A stretch of DNA of 64,000 nt. Source: Cymbidium sinense (lineage: Eukaryota > Streptophyta > Magnoliopsida > Asparagales > Orchidaceae). The notes beneath the pieces are model-generated. The model did no database searches. It had not been told where the DNA came from and saw nothing but the letters and a program-made list of their open reading frames with translations. The position numbers were made by a program, and so were the translations under genes. Shown here piece by piece: positions 13,628 through 26,560 of this stretch (positions are counted from its first letter, which is position 1; each line of letters opens with the position of its first letter). The stretch spans positions 25,945,906 to 26,009,905 of the forward strand of contig CM038221.1 in the NCBI GenBank assembly GCA_021442155.1, written 5' to 3'.

Positions 13628-13959
13628 TGAGCTTATTTTTAGAATGAGCTCTCAACCCCTCCATATTAGACATAGGATTTCTCTTAGGCTTTAAGAGTTC
13701 CTTAGTCTTAAGACAGATCTAGTGATTTGGTGGACACTCAACCTAGCCCTAGAGACTTAGAAGAGTTATCATAGGAATAGGTCATGCCTTAGGGGTGTTA
13801 GAAAAATTTGCCTTCCCTTAGATTGAACCATTCCTCACCTTCCTTCCTTCAAGTCAAACTCCAAATCAATCTTATTTTATTTTCTTTAAACTCAAATCAA
13901 TGTCACATGATTGCAATTCATGATTGAAATCCATGAATGAAACTCCTAAGTCCTTAATC

Positions 13960-14800
13960 TTCATTTAAGGACTTAGCCCAAATCATGATCTAAACCAATT
14001 CAAACTCATGAGATTTTCTCATAATTTATTTATATTCTCATTTATATTCACATATATAAATGAAATATAAATTCAAACCAATCAAACTAAACTCAAAATT
14101 CAAAATCAATTCATAAATTTTCATAAGTCGTTTAAGTTTTCCTTCATGGACTTAGCCAAAATAAAATCTAAATCAATTCAAACTCATGATATTTTCTCAA
14201 AGCTCATTTATATTCTCATTTATATTCACATATATAAATGAAATATAAATACAATTCAATCAAATCAAATCCAAGAATTAAATTTCAAATTTAAAAATCC
14301 TTCTTCATGGACTTAGCCAAAATCATAATCTAAATTAATTCAAACTCATGAGATTTTTTCATAACTCATTTATATTCTCATTTATATTCACATAGATAAA
14401 TGAAATATAAATACAAATCAATCAAATCAAATTCAAAAATTAAATTCCAAATTTAAAATCCTTCTTAAGTCCTTAATTTCCCTTCATGGACTTAGCCAAA
14501 ATCATGATCAAATCAATTCAAATTCATAGGATTTTTCTAATAATTCATTTATATTCTCATTTATATTCACATATATAAATAAAATATAAAAATTAAATCA
14601 ATCAAATCTAATTCAAAATTCAAATCATTACTAAAATTTCTAAGTCCTTTAAATTCATTTTAAGGACTTAGCCTAAATCATGATCATATCACTTGAAATC
14701 CTTTAAATTTTCTCATGACCCATTTATATTCTCATTTATATTCACATATATAAATGAAATATGAATTCAAACAATCAAAAATTCCAAAAATCAAACTCAA
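13960..14800 (+). repeat. 160-180 bp tandem repeat, five units, in LTR-B
   Basis: The landmark TTTATATTCTCATTTATATT recurs at about 14029, 14207, 14369, 14548 and 14723, giving spacings of 162-179 bp. Each unit also carries an ACTTAGCCAAAAT-like word. This is the counterpart of the 8150-9200 array on the opposite strand. Confidence 0.88.
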
Positions 14801-15069
14801 ATCACTCAAAATCAACCTAAGCCTTTCAAGTCAAAATCTTGAACTTAGCCCTCAACTTCAAATCAAGCCAAACTCTTGATTTTCCTTCATGATTCAATCA
14901 ACCTTCATGAATCTATACAAACTTATCATCAATTTAAAAAAATAACTCAAATCCATTCTTCTTTGAATATGAGTCAAATGATTCATTTGAAACTTTTGAC
15001 CCAAATAATCACCAAAAATTCACAACCCAATCAAACTTTTGACATGAACTATATTTTCATAACAACCAT

Positions 15070-15700
15070 ATAAATAAATAAAAACAATAAATAATGAATA
15101 AAACTCTACTAATGATAAAACCTAAAAACCCAAAACCTAAGTAATGACTCAACATACCTAACCAAAACAACTCAACCAAACCATCATGACCTCATTGATC
15201 CACAACTCAACAAAACTCATCCTTTCATGAAAAAACCCAAAAATTGATCCAAACTAAAACTCCAAAATAATAACAAAACCAACTTATCATAAAATCAAAT
15301 AAAATGAAAAACTTAAACCTGACCTAAACCTAAAGATAAAATAAATGATAAAATAAAACTAAATAAAATAAAATAAATCAACCTAATAAACTAAAAGAAA
15401 ATCAAAATAAACCTAAAATTAAAAAAGCCAAAATAAAATAAAACTGACTTAAAATAAGTCTTAAAATATAATAAAATAAAAACTAAATAAAACCTAAACC
15501 TAAAAAAAATAAACCTAAAAATAAAACTTAAAATAAATAAAAATAAAACCTAACCCCAAATAAAGAAAAAACCTTTCAAAATCATGAAAATAAAATAACC
15601 TAAACCTAAATTAAAATACCTAAACTAAAATAAATAAACCTAAACCTAAACCAAAATAAATAAACTTAAATAAGCCAAACAAAATAAAATAAACTCAAAT
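15070..15700 (+). repeat. A/C-rich, G-poor low-complexity expansion in LTR-B
   Basis: About 600 bp of AAATAAA, AAACCTAAACCTAAA and AAAATAAAC words, with very few G on the plus strand. It resembles degenerate telomere-like CCTAAA repeats but is not the plant CCCTAAA repeat. It has no counterpart in LTR-A or LTR-C, so it arose or expanded in this copy. Confidence 0.8.
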
Positions 15701-16760
15701 CAAGCTTGACCAAACCATTTAACCCAGGCTCACTTGACCCAAAGTGATAAAGTACCCTTATAGCCAAATTAATCCAAACCAAATTGATTGAATTAAACTC
15801 ACCTATGCCTCTCATCATGATCCAATCATCATGTGATGATCAATCAATCAAATTGGATCAAACCAAGTCAAACCCACATTGACCAAGTCAACACTTAAAA
15901 TGAAACTAACATAGCCAAATCCACCATAGGCCAAATTGATTGAAACCATTGATCTAAGTTCATTCATGAACAATGTTTGAACTTCACCAAGTCAACATTT
16001 GAGCCTAACCTAATTGGCCACTTGACCCAAGTTGACTCTTGACCTAAAGTCAAAATATGTCAAAATTTGATCTAAGCTGATTGAAACCAATGGGTCAAGT
16101 TCATTTCCAAATCACTTGTTGAACTTGACCAAAGCCTTTGGCCAACTAGACCTAACCTAGATTGACTTTGAACCCAATTTGACCTAAGGGTGAAATTTAA
16201 ACTTAATCAAATTGATTGGAAACAAAGATATCAATCCACTTCATATGACCAACCTAAACCTACCCATGCCCATAATAGGTAAAACTCATAGTCAACTTGA
16301 CCCATTTGACCTAAATGAAGTTATATGAGCCAAACTCAGAACTAAACCAAATTGAATCAAACCAAAGCTATCAAAATATTTCAAATGGTCATATGAACTT
16401 GACCAAACTCTTGGTTTGACCAAGTTGACCCATTTTGACCTAATTGGGCCAACATGAGCCAAACCATATCAAATGAACTCCAAATCCAATGAAAGTTAGC
16501 CAAACCTATTTTCTCAACATACCCAACATATTCAAATTCAAAAATTGACCAAATGACCATTCTACCCCTAGGCCATAGTACAAATTTTGGTCAAATCTAT
16601 ATTGAATTTGGTCAAGCCCTCTTCATATCAACTTGATACCTTCCTAATAGGTCAAGTGAACCATACGGAGGGTGGTGCACCCAAACCAATGGGTTTGGGT
16701 CAGCCCAAATGGACCCAAGGCCAAGACCAACCTAATAGCTCAAATTGGCCAATTTGAAAA
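15700..16760 (+). promoter_or_regulatory. TTGACC-rich (W-box-like) block in LTR-B
   Basis: Frequent TTGACC, GGTCAA and CTTGACC words, for example around 16010-16050 and 16390-16450, at the same relative place as in LTR-A and LTR-C. These are potential WRKY sites by core sequence only. Confidence 0.5.
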
Positions 16761-17249
16761 CCTCCCTCCACTAAATTTGAAGCACATAGGAGGTTATTAA
16801 TCCACTCCTTGGCTCAAACCGCCCATGTGCCAACTTCAAACAGCCCAAACAACCCTTTCCATATGGACAATTGGATCAAAATGGTAAACCATACTTCGAC
16901 CATCCGATTTCCATAGGGGGAGATATACTCCCCCTAATTCACTTCAATTTGCACATGCTCATTGTCGATTGAGTGCTAGAGAGTGTTAGGAGCCATCAGA
17001 GAGTGTTCCTAAGCTTCTTAGGAGGGAATTGAAATAAGCCATTCTCAATGTTATTTAAGAGAAAATAGGGAAGCTCCATTGCATCCTAAACTTCTTCCAC
17101 ACTTCAATTCAATCCAATTGCCTTTGCACACTCCCTCAGGGGACCAAATCAAGCTTTCCTAAGCTCTTCCTCAAGTTTCCAAAGCAAGGAGAAGTCTAAT
17201 TGATCAATCAAAGCAAACAAGGGAGTTGGTGTAAATCTACCCAACCTCA

Positions 17250-17800
17250 CCAAATGAAGCTCCCCAGAAATCGGCCGGTGATCACTCTGAGGTATGACAT
17301 TTTGACCACTATACTTAAGTGTTGGTCCTTTGTAAAGAAATTTCATGGCATGAAAATTCAATCGTTGGTAGGATTGCCATTATTGTATGATGGTGTGTGC
17401 AAAATTTTATCCTAATCCAAGCTCAATCGAGCTCGGATCAAGGCTTGGATCATGGATGGTTCCTATGATCCTCAACGAAGAAGAGGGATGATCCCGGCCA
17501 TCCATCCATGCATTTTGAATGGACGAACGAGATTAAACACATGTTTTAAAAAAATACTTTTATCCTTTTAAAACCGCAGGGTGATTCCTGGCCATTCGAT
17601 CCTTGATCAAATGGCGGGTATCAAACTGTGTCCTTCCGCCACATGTCCTGCCATGATGGGTTGTTTAAGTGGTGGCTCATAGCGTGACGCATGGAAAGCG
17701 CACTATGCCGCCACGTGTCGAACTGTGGGGTTAAGGGATTTAATTAAGCTTTAATTAATTCTAATTAATCCTTTAAGCTTTATAAATATATATCTCCCTA
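17250..17800 (+). promoter_or_regulatory. G-box and candidate TATA box in LTR-B
   Basis: CCACGTGT at 17711-17718 closes a GC-richer stretch. It is followed about 60 bp downstream by TTTATAAATATATA (17779-17792), a plausible TATA box in element sense. The G-box position is shared with the other LTRs; the TATA word is less well conserved. This is the best candidate for the U3 promoter, but the start site is not determined. Confidence 0.4.
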
Positions 17801-20800
17801 AATAAAAATTTTAAAAATATGAGGTAAATTTTTTGCTGAAAGATAATTCAATCTAAAATATTTTAAAATTGGTTTTAATGGATTTTGAATTATATCTTTC
17901 TCTGATTATGGGTTTTAATGAAAATATTAATTTGTTAATTACTCCTTAATTAATCCTCTTATTAATCTCAAACTTGTTGGGTATGTTTTGGGGGAATGAC
18001 TTCTACCTCCCCTAATTTTCTTGGGATTTATTGATGGCTTAATTGAGAGAATTACAAATGCATTCCTTAATTACTCCCTTAATGTAATTAAGGATAATTA
18101 AGGGTTTGATTAATGTTTTAATCCCTTATTAAAGTTATTAAGATTTGATATGATGAATAGGAGTCTTAGAGAATAATTTTGGGATATTTTCCCTAAGCTA
18201 TTCCCTAAACCCCCTTTTCTTTCCTTAATCCTCTCTTAATTAAGGGTTAATTCATTAATTACCCTCTTAATTAATTTCTAAAAATTCTAAAACCTTCTAG
18301 AACTTAATTAATCTACTTTGGGTAGATGCTTAGGTGTTCAAGAGCCTAAGTTCAATTAAGAAAATCAAAACTCAACTCATATGTGTGAGGGGTGTTTTCA
18401 AATTACTTAAGTTAAACCCCTTAGCTTAATTAACCATTAATTATGAGCCAAATTGCATTAGGCCCTTTTCTTCCTAGGTGCATTGCAAATTTAAATTCCT
18501 TGTGAGGTTTTATGTCATCTCATTGACTCATAATTATTTGATTAAATATGTTAAGGGTGGTATAAAGGGTTAATTAACTTGTTTAATTCATATCTTAACC
18601 TAATCAAAAATCTAAAATGAATCTAATCATCTAAAAATTAAAAAAAAATGTCAAATACATGTGGGAATGGGCTAGGAACAGCAAACTCAATCCACATTTT
18701 CAAAATTCAATCAAATTCCAAATCAAACAAAAATCATCTTAAATGAATTTTGATTTACTTTAAGCTTTCTTATTTCATAAGATTGTCTTTAGGATTTAAT
18801 TAAAGTGAATATGTTTACATGCTTTCATTACTTTAGTTCTTTCCCCAATATGCTAAATATGTATGTCATGTTCTTTAATGCTTCATGCTTTTCAAATTCA
18901 AAATAAAATTGTTTACTTTATGTCAAAATTGTATATGTTGGCTAAAGTAACAATATGAGTGGCTATTATCACTATTAAATTCAAATTATTTTCAAAATAT
19001 ATGAATCAATTATCAAAATTGAAAATGTGTTACTTATATCTTAATTATAAGCTTGCATGTGAGTAAAACATAAGGATGTGCTTAGTATAGGTTTTCCTTT
19101 TCTTCTCTTTTAGTATAGTTTTAAATAGGATTTGGTAAGATGTATGGTTCATTTGAAAAGAACCTAACACTTGCCTAATTCCATATCCTATTCATTCTAT
19201 ACTATCACTTAAGAAGGATACCTATGCTTGCACATATAAATTATAAACAAAATAAATCAACTAACACAAATTTTGCATTCTTTCTTTTCCATTCATTTCT
19301 TTTGTACACATATTTGTATTTAAGGAAAGTGGTATATTAGTCTGGATAACTCTGAGGTTGTGAGGCTTTAAGTATCCCTAAGTATATCTTGTACCTTACA
19401 CCTCTAGTTAACAATTGTGTTGTACTCACTTATTCCTTTCTTATTTTCATGTGTGTATGTGAAAATTGGATAAGAAATCCCTTTTCTACTAAATGAAAAT
19501 CATGCATCATAAAATTTCAAATTTCCTTAAATGAATTACTTAGCATGCATCATAAAGTGTGTTAAACATTCTCATTTGTGTGTATAGATATGCTTAGGAA
19601 CTCATTCATATGCATGTTATACATGTTGGGAAAGAAGTGAAGTGATGTATGTTTTGTGAATTTAGTTCATTTTATTTAATCTTAAAATGCATTTCTTTTT
19701 GAATAGGTTTATTTATAGTTCATCTAAACTTAGGATTAACTAAAATTCTTAATTAAAATATTCACTAAATAAAACTAAAATATGAATCCACTTTAGAAAT
19801 TACTTAGGTTAGGGAAGGAAAGAGAACTCTCTTCTCTTTCCCTCTCTTTATAACTTAGTAATTAATTGCAGGATTCACTTGAACCTAATCGAAACATAAA
19901 ATAAAATCAATCTAAAATAATTAAATCACTTAAATGAAACTCTCCTCTAAGTTGAACATGCTTCACACTTAGAAAATTCTATCTTAAAGCCATAGCTAAG
20001 CATACCACACAAACCTCCAAAGCACACACATTAAGCTAAGTCACCACTTCTAGCTTTAGGTTAGGGCAGTGCATGGTTTGATGCTTGATTTTATTTTATG
20101 ATATATGTTTTAGATTGGATGTTAGGATGTATGTGCGTTGAATGAATGGTAGGGCAATCTTAGTCTAACCATTATTTTCTATAAGGGATTGTGCTTAAGG
20201 GGTGCTATAATAAATAAAAATATAAATACTTTTATTGTGCAGGTGCTTATACCCCTAAGCATAATCCAATAGGCTAGGTGGATTTAGTCACCCATGTGTG
20301 GGGTGATAAGTCCAATATACATGCTTGGGATTTGGTGGTTTGTTTAACTAACCTTTGTTTTGCAAGTGTTAGCCAGAATTACTTTTTTTTCATGTAAATT
20401 TTATAATTAGTATTTTAGAATGATTGTTATAGGAATTAGGATGAGCATTGGTCATAAGATCCTATCTTATGCACCATGTGAAGCCTTTGGAGCATCCACC
20501 TTCCAACCATCCAAAAGAAGGAACCAAAGAAGAAAGAAGAAAAGAAGAAGAAAGAAGAAAAGAAGAATGAAGAAATGAAGCTTGAAGACCCCCATAATAA
20601 TGAATTCCTTGCTAAATTGTATTTAATTCATTTATACTCTGGGTTGTATAAGGGTAGATCTCGGCTACCCAATTTATTTTCGGGTTTGTGAGGTGGTGCC
20701 CTACCATACTTGGCCTCTTATTCTTTTGCGATTAGCTTTATAAATTGATTGATGATTTGTTTAGTTTGTGCATTAAGTGGCATCCTTTTCTAGTTTCTTC

Positions 20801-22048
20801 CTTGCTTTTTGTATGGCCTAGATGTGGATTAGGTTCTTAAGAAAAAATAAATCTTTTACCAAATTTAACAACTCAAAACTAAAAATAAAGAACTCATAAC
20901 CTCACTTAAAGCTTAGGTTAAAATCAAGATAAACTAATTAGCAACCCCTTAGCTGGATGAGTATTTCTTTTACAATATCATGCACAACAACATCTGATTT
21001 CACTCTTGATTGGAGGACTTCCACCTTTGCTAGAGAAACTTAGCTTGACCTTTGAGAGCCATGGTGGAAACACACCTCCTCCCTTCTTGTTGATTTTGGC
21101 CAATAACTTTATTTCTCATGTATTAGGCATATGAATCCTATTAGCCCCGAGTTAAAATAATTATCCAAAAATAAAAAATAAAATAAAATCTGAATTATAT
21201 TAGATTTAGGTCATTTGAAGAATTTCCTTACATGATCTAGTCTCTTTAAGGAGTGAGTTTAAGGACTTAGTCTCTTTCTATATAAATAACGCTATCTTGC
21301 ATAAAAAATATGACTTGCCTACATGAATTTAAAATCATTGGAGGAGTTAGTTGGCAACAACCCCTAGGCGGTTGTAAGTCCAAGCAATCGGGTGGTTTGT
21401 CCTCTCTTATGGAGGAAAACCAATTACCCATTTTTGCCTTAGATTTAGGCTGTGCTTTCGGCCCTCGCCAAAGCTCCTTAGATTTAGGTTCTAAGATTAT
21501 TTCTCCCCTTTTCGGGCCATAAGCATAATTCCTTGTCTCTTAGGCATTTTCATAATCTTGTGTTATGGAATCATAAGCCCTAAATTTCTAATGAAAACTT
21601 CAACTCAAACAAACTAAATTAATTTCAAAAATATAAAGCCCAATTATAAGATAGTTTGAGATGCTCGATAGGTTTCCTATCATCATGGGCATCTCCTGCT
21701 TATCTTCCTTTTGGCTTCAATAATAACTCCCTCTCTTGGATCAATTCCATTTGATCTTCAAAAATGAACTAATTTATTGATAGTCCTTTCCTAATGAAAT
21801 CTTTTAAGACAATGATCATTTACCTTAGTCGAGAGTATTCTTAAGGGGTCCCATCCCTTAGGATGTAATTAACTATGGGGGCTTGCCCCTACAGGGAACT
21901 TAATGAACCCGATTTAAAACAAACCCTATTTTACTTTTTCATGTAAAGTAGGGGAAGAATCTATGGTACATATGAAGACCCATAGTCCTTAGGAGTCCAT
22001 ATTGAAGTGATTAGGTCCATTGTAGGGTAGTGACTTCTATCTTTCAAA

Positions 22049-25000
22049 CACCAAAATTATAAATTTTAACTTTTTCTCTGTAGTGCTAACCACTATATTG
22101 TTGCACCACCTTCCATTTTAATTATACATTCCAACATACTAATTATTTGGCTATGGTTATTTCTACGTGAAGTGTGGTTTTTTCCTTAGCATTCATTTCT
22201 CTAGTGTGTGCCTCCATAAAAATCATAATGTACTTGTGGTGCTAGATGGCATTAACTATTAACATACTAAGTTACTTTACCAATGAAGCAATTTGAGTAT
22301 TGAAGGTAATAATGGGATCAACCTCTTGCATGATAGTTACTATATTTTTTTAGAAGTTACTACCATTTGGCTATATTTTTTAATTCTATCCATTCCAATA
22401 AACATAGGCAACTTCTTATATTTATTTTCATAAAGGCACCACTAGACATTGTATCAATTAGCATTCAATTTACTATGTTCACATCATAAGCCCTTATTTA
22501 TGATGATCACAAATATAAAAAAATATATATTTATATTTTCATTCTACTTAATGTAGAGAACATGTTTAGCATTAAAACCACTTATAACAAGTGCATATAG
22601 AGTTTATTAGACAAGAAATTAAGTTGATTTAAGAATCTCACAATCCAAAGTATTTACAATTCTTATAAAATATGCCAATGATGAATAAAATAAACTAAAA
22701 TTGCTTAAATTGCAAACATTAAAATTAGTAAAATACTTAATATAAAAGCTAAAATAATTTTCAAATATCCCATAACATCCATGTGCACATAAATTAAAAT
22801 AAATTTTTAAAATTAAGTTCTTATATAAAAAGAAAGATACAAAATTTGACTATGAGTCATGGGTATCCACAAAGTCAAACATTCACAAAGTAGCAAGTTG
22901 CTACAAAGTATTGTGCCACTCTACAAAATTGTTGAGTTTGGGATCTAGGAAATTAATTCAAACGGGCATCCTTATGTTCATGAGTCTCCATAAAATACTT
23001 AATGGGTCTCTACAAAGTTCAACTTGTGTTTGTAAAGTTTATGAGTCTTTGTAAAATCTGATTATGACAATTAATTATGGTAAATAATCCATAAATTTTA
23101 AACTAAATATAAAAATGATTTTGAATTTGAATCATGTTTGCTAAAGAAAATGGGTGAAATTTGTTGGCATCCCTTTTAAAATTTACTTCATAACATTGAG
23201 CTAATGTGTGTGTGTGTGTGTGTGTGTGTGTCCATATATATATATATATATATATATATCTTACTTAATAATCTCCAAGTGAATACCTAAAAACCTCCTC
23301 CATAGGAAACCCAACCGCCATAGTCATTTTTCTCTTGCTATGTTTTTAGGTGCATTTTAGGAATAAAAAAAAAAAAAATTGCTTGCTTGCTTTTAACCAA
23401 AAATAAATTGGCAATTTGTTATTATTAAGCTCACCTTTTCTAATTGTTGTTAATCAGGATTATCTTGTGTTGATATCATGTTGAATATGAAAAAAATACT
23501 CTTAATCTGTAGATCTTGTAAGCTAATTATTGAAAATCTTGTGTTGATATTTTTCTTCAAAAATTATTATTAATCAAGGGAATATATATCTTCAAGTATT
23601 CGTTATCAACTAGAAAACCTCAAAATTGTCATTAATTAGTTATATTCTTGTACTAATAGAATGGAGTGATTGCATTTTTTTTATTATGCCCCTAAATGAT
23701 TGCAAATCTTTAATACTATATTCCTATGTATTCAAAAGATTTGTTTATTTTTCTCTAGTTATTCAGTTATAAATCCTCTCATATCTATGGATCACCCTAG
23801 GTTTTTAAATTGAGATTGATTAGCATAACTAAATTAAGCATGTAGAAAAGAAAAGCAATAATACAAAAAAAATATAAAATTCATCTTAATATCAACATAA
23901 TGATTTTAAAGAAAAGCATAGATTTACCATAAATCTAGCATTCAAACACTACAACATTTTTAAAAATAAAGTACAACTACAATGCATCAACACATGTAAG
24001 ATACACTAGAAGACACAAAGAAAAGAAAAGTGTGAACAATAAAATTGCTCTCCTAAATTTGTTGTCTCCCCTTGATATCCTAAGTATAATCTCTTTCACA
24101 CTCATCTCTCACTCCCCAAGTAACTTAAGACATTACTCATAGAAAAAGAGCCATAATAAGTCTCACAAAATACAACATAAATCTATTGTATATTGCCACA
24201 CTTTCACTTTCAGGCAACAAACATGTCCCTTCAAAAAATTTCCAAAACTACCCTTATAAATCTTCAAATCGATAATTGAAAATAATTCAAAATTGAATAT
24301 GTCGGGTTGTTGTGCCATGACACAAAAAGGGAGTGCCATAACACATATTACTATGTTTTTCTTCTTTGAATGAAAGGGATCTAGCATCAAGATAATATCC
24401 CTCAGAGCCAATGAGTTAAGTTTACAATCTTCTAGCACTTTCTGACTTCTTTTGGCACCATGGAGCATATGCTAGTGGCACCAAGACATTGGCTCACTAT
24501 ATTCTAGTCCAAGTCCTTGCCAATTGTACCACCATAACACCAGTAGCTAGCTCTATGACTCTAGCTTCTTTGCCTCTATAGTTAATTTGCTCAATATTGG
24601 CATTGTGGTGTTGTATAAGATAGCGCCTAGACATTACATTTAGAAAATTTTATTTTCTTAATTTTTATTTTCAATGCAAACATCCTACTAAAATTCTAAA
24701 AATATGATAAAAAACCATAAAATAATAATAATTAGACATAAAATTTCATAATAATTCACTCAATTTTTCTCATAGATTAACCACTCTAGTATTGATGCAC
24801 ATTGTCCAAGTATTATCCTTCTTGAGTAAGTAGTACTAGAATTGCACAAGGACTTAAACTCTTCTAAATGAAACTCTTCCTTTGTAGTTCATTTACTTGT
24901 CTCTTAAGCTTAACAAGTTTTATACATTTTATCTAATAATGTGGTAAATTGGGTAACTAAGAACCCATTATGAAATTAATCGCATGATGAATATCTCTCG

Positions 25001-26079
25001 TAGGTGGTAATACATCTAATAGGTCATCAAGGTGCAAGTCAATAAACTAACATTGGAGGGGAGATGCTATAGATGGTTTGTGATACTCAAATGGTACTTG
25101 TGCAAGTTCCCTTATATAAAGTAAATAGCATGAAGTAGGGTTAAAATTTTCCAATGCATAATGATCTATCGTACCTTTGTTATTTTGATGTTCAATGTTA
25201 AAGTTGAAGTGGGAGGACTCTCAAGGGGCAAATCAAAAGAAGTCTTCCTAATAGTAGGTGATTATATCACTATTTATTGAAGTCTTGCACTTCTCTTCCA
25301 ACTAAGCTTTGGTTGGATCTCAGAGCTAGGCTTTTGAAGAGGAGTAGTTTATATTTATCTATTAGCTTTGCCATAAATACTTTTATGGTTATTTCCTTAT
25401 GTTTAAAAATATATGTATTTTCTCAATCATAAGAATTACATTAAATTATAAAGTTAAGGTGTACTTAGTAAGATGTGTGATTTATCCATGGGTACAACAT
25501 CACACCAAATATGATCTTCATAAATACTTATTTTTGTAGCACTAGGAACCTAAATATAATGGGTAAGAAGGTATGTTTTAACTAGCTCATATGAAATGGC
25601 TCGAGATAAGCTTCTTTCTTAAGATTAACTCTAAAATGAGTGTGGGTAATTTATCACATTTATAAACACTACCACCACAATTTGCATCTTTTCTTCTTAC
25701 AACATACATGGAAAAAATATTTCATCATCTTTAGTCTTTATCCATAGATGATGTCATGCAACTCATATAACTAAATTGGTCTCCCACATGCTTTAGCTCC
25801 TCTTCTAAGAGAGGTGTCATCATGAATTTTCTTAACCCCATATTCCACTCCCTATTCTTTTACTTCCTTAGTTTCATCTAGGACCATGATTTTGCCTTAC
25901 AATGGTTTTGTATTTGAACCACCCTTTTATGACACTTAAACTTTGTCCCTAATCTTTGAAGTTGACTCAATGGCACTCTAATTGTGTTAGGTACTAGAGG
26001 ATGAAGGGCTAAGTCTAATAGTATACCTTTGACTATGATAGGAGAAAGTTTAATTGCAGTAATATGACCTTTAAATCTT
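22049..26079. other. AT-rich spacer, no recognisable gene
   Basis: No coding relic could be identified. The longest ORF is minus strand, 24163-24468 (101 codons); it has no recognisable domain and contains repeated GTGCCATRACAC words typical of noncoding repeat DNA. The lower-coordinate part could hold remains of the gypsy element whose gag relic lies at 26080-26560. Confidence 0.4.
23205..23259. repeat. Compound (TG)n(TA)n microsatellite
   Basis: An uninterrupted run of TG dinucleotides (23205-23231) is followed after CC by AT dinucleotides (23234-23259). Confidence 0.97.
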
Positions 26080-26560
26080 GATTAAGATATGCTTTCTTAT
26101 GCTTTCCCAAGAACTGAGATTATTGAAAATCATCCTTAAGACTTTGGAGGTCATGTAACCACCACATTCTTAATGTCACTCTTATAACTAGTAATAAATT
26201 TAATGGACAAATTATAAATCATGGTTTATACAATTGATTTCATCCAGGTTCTCAAAAGTGGCCTTGAACTCCACTAAATACTTGTTTCCTTGTCTTAGGG
26301 TCATGAATTATTCATGATGTTTTTTTAGGATAGTATTTGTCCCTAAACATTTTCAACATCTCTACCCATGTAAGAATAGTTCTACACAAAATCTCTTCAT
26401 TAACTAATATATTATTTTGGTACATTTTATCATCACCTACTAGTTTCATCTTAATAAAAGTAATTTTTGATAGTCATCTATCTGATATGAATAAAAAAAT
26501 TTATCTATCTAGGTAAGCTAATTTGAAATTTTATTGGGATTGTGGACTCCATCATAGCTT
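26080..26560 (-). pseudogene. Ty3/gypsy gag relic
   Basis: Minus-strand translation shows FRDKYYPK (26347-26324) and then, in another frame, MTLRQGNK (26304-26281) followed by LVEFKATFENL. These match the core of the retrotransposon gag domain, which in plant gypsy elements reads F..KYFP.....K..EF..LRQG...V.EY...F..L. There are several stops and at least one frameshift, so it is non-functional. Nucleocapsid and pol parts were not recognised. Confidence 0.68.

Larger units (their letters stand above)
13628..22048 (+). mobile_element. LTR-B, Ogre/Tat-like giant LTR, 3' truncated
   Basis: It begins TGAGCTTATTTTTAGAATGAG, aligned with the starts of LTR-A and LTR-C, and keeps their internal order: direct repeats, TTGACC block, GC-rich block, G-box, AT-rich 3' part. 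Homology stops at about 22048, just after a segment shared with 57900-57930. The last 130-170 bp of the LTR and the primer-binding site are therefore missing, and unrelated AT-rich DNA follows. It is longer than the others mainly because of an A/C-rich expansion at 15070-15700. No internal region is attached, so it is a truncated solo-type LTR. The 70-codon ORF at 21310-21522 falls in a shared noncoding segment. Confidence 0.78.

Noticed and set aside
15300..15700. Interstitial telomere repeat
   Set aside because: The word is CCTAAA mixed with AAATAAA, not the plant CCCTAAA, and there is no regular array.
17149..17415. Overlapping ORFs on both strands in LTR-B
   Set aside because: They lie in the GC-richer LTR block and are not conserved in LTR-A or LTR-C.
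1..22048. Giant foldback DNA transposon with terminal inverted repeats
   Set aside because: The inverted arms are better explained as LTRs: one arm is joined to a tRNA-Arg primer-binding site and, in the related copy, to gag.
24163..24468. 101-codon minus-strand ORF as a gene
   Set aside because: No recognisable domain; the DNA has short internal repeats and no supporting splice or promoter context.
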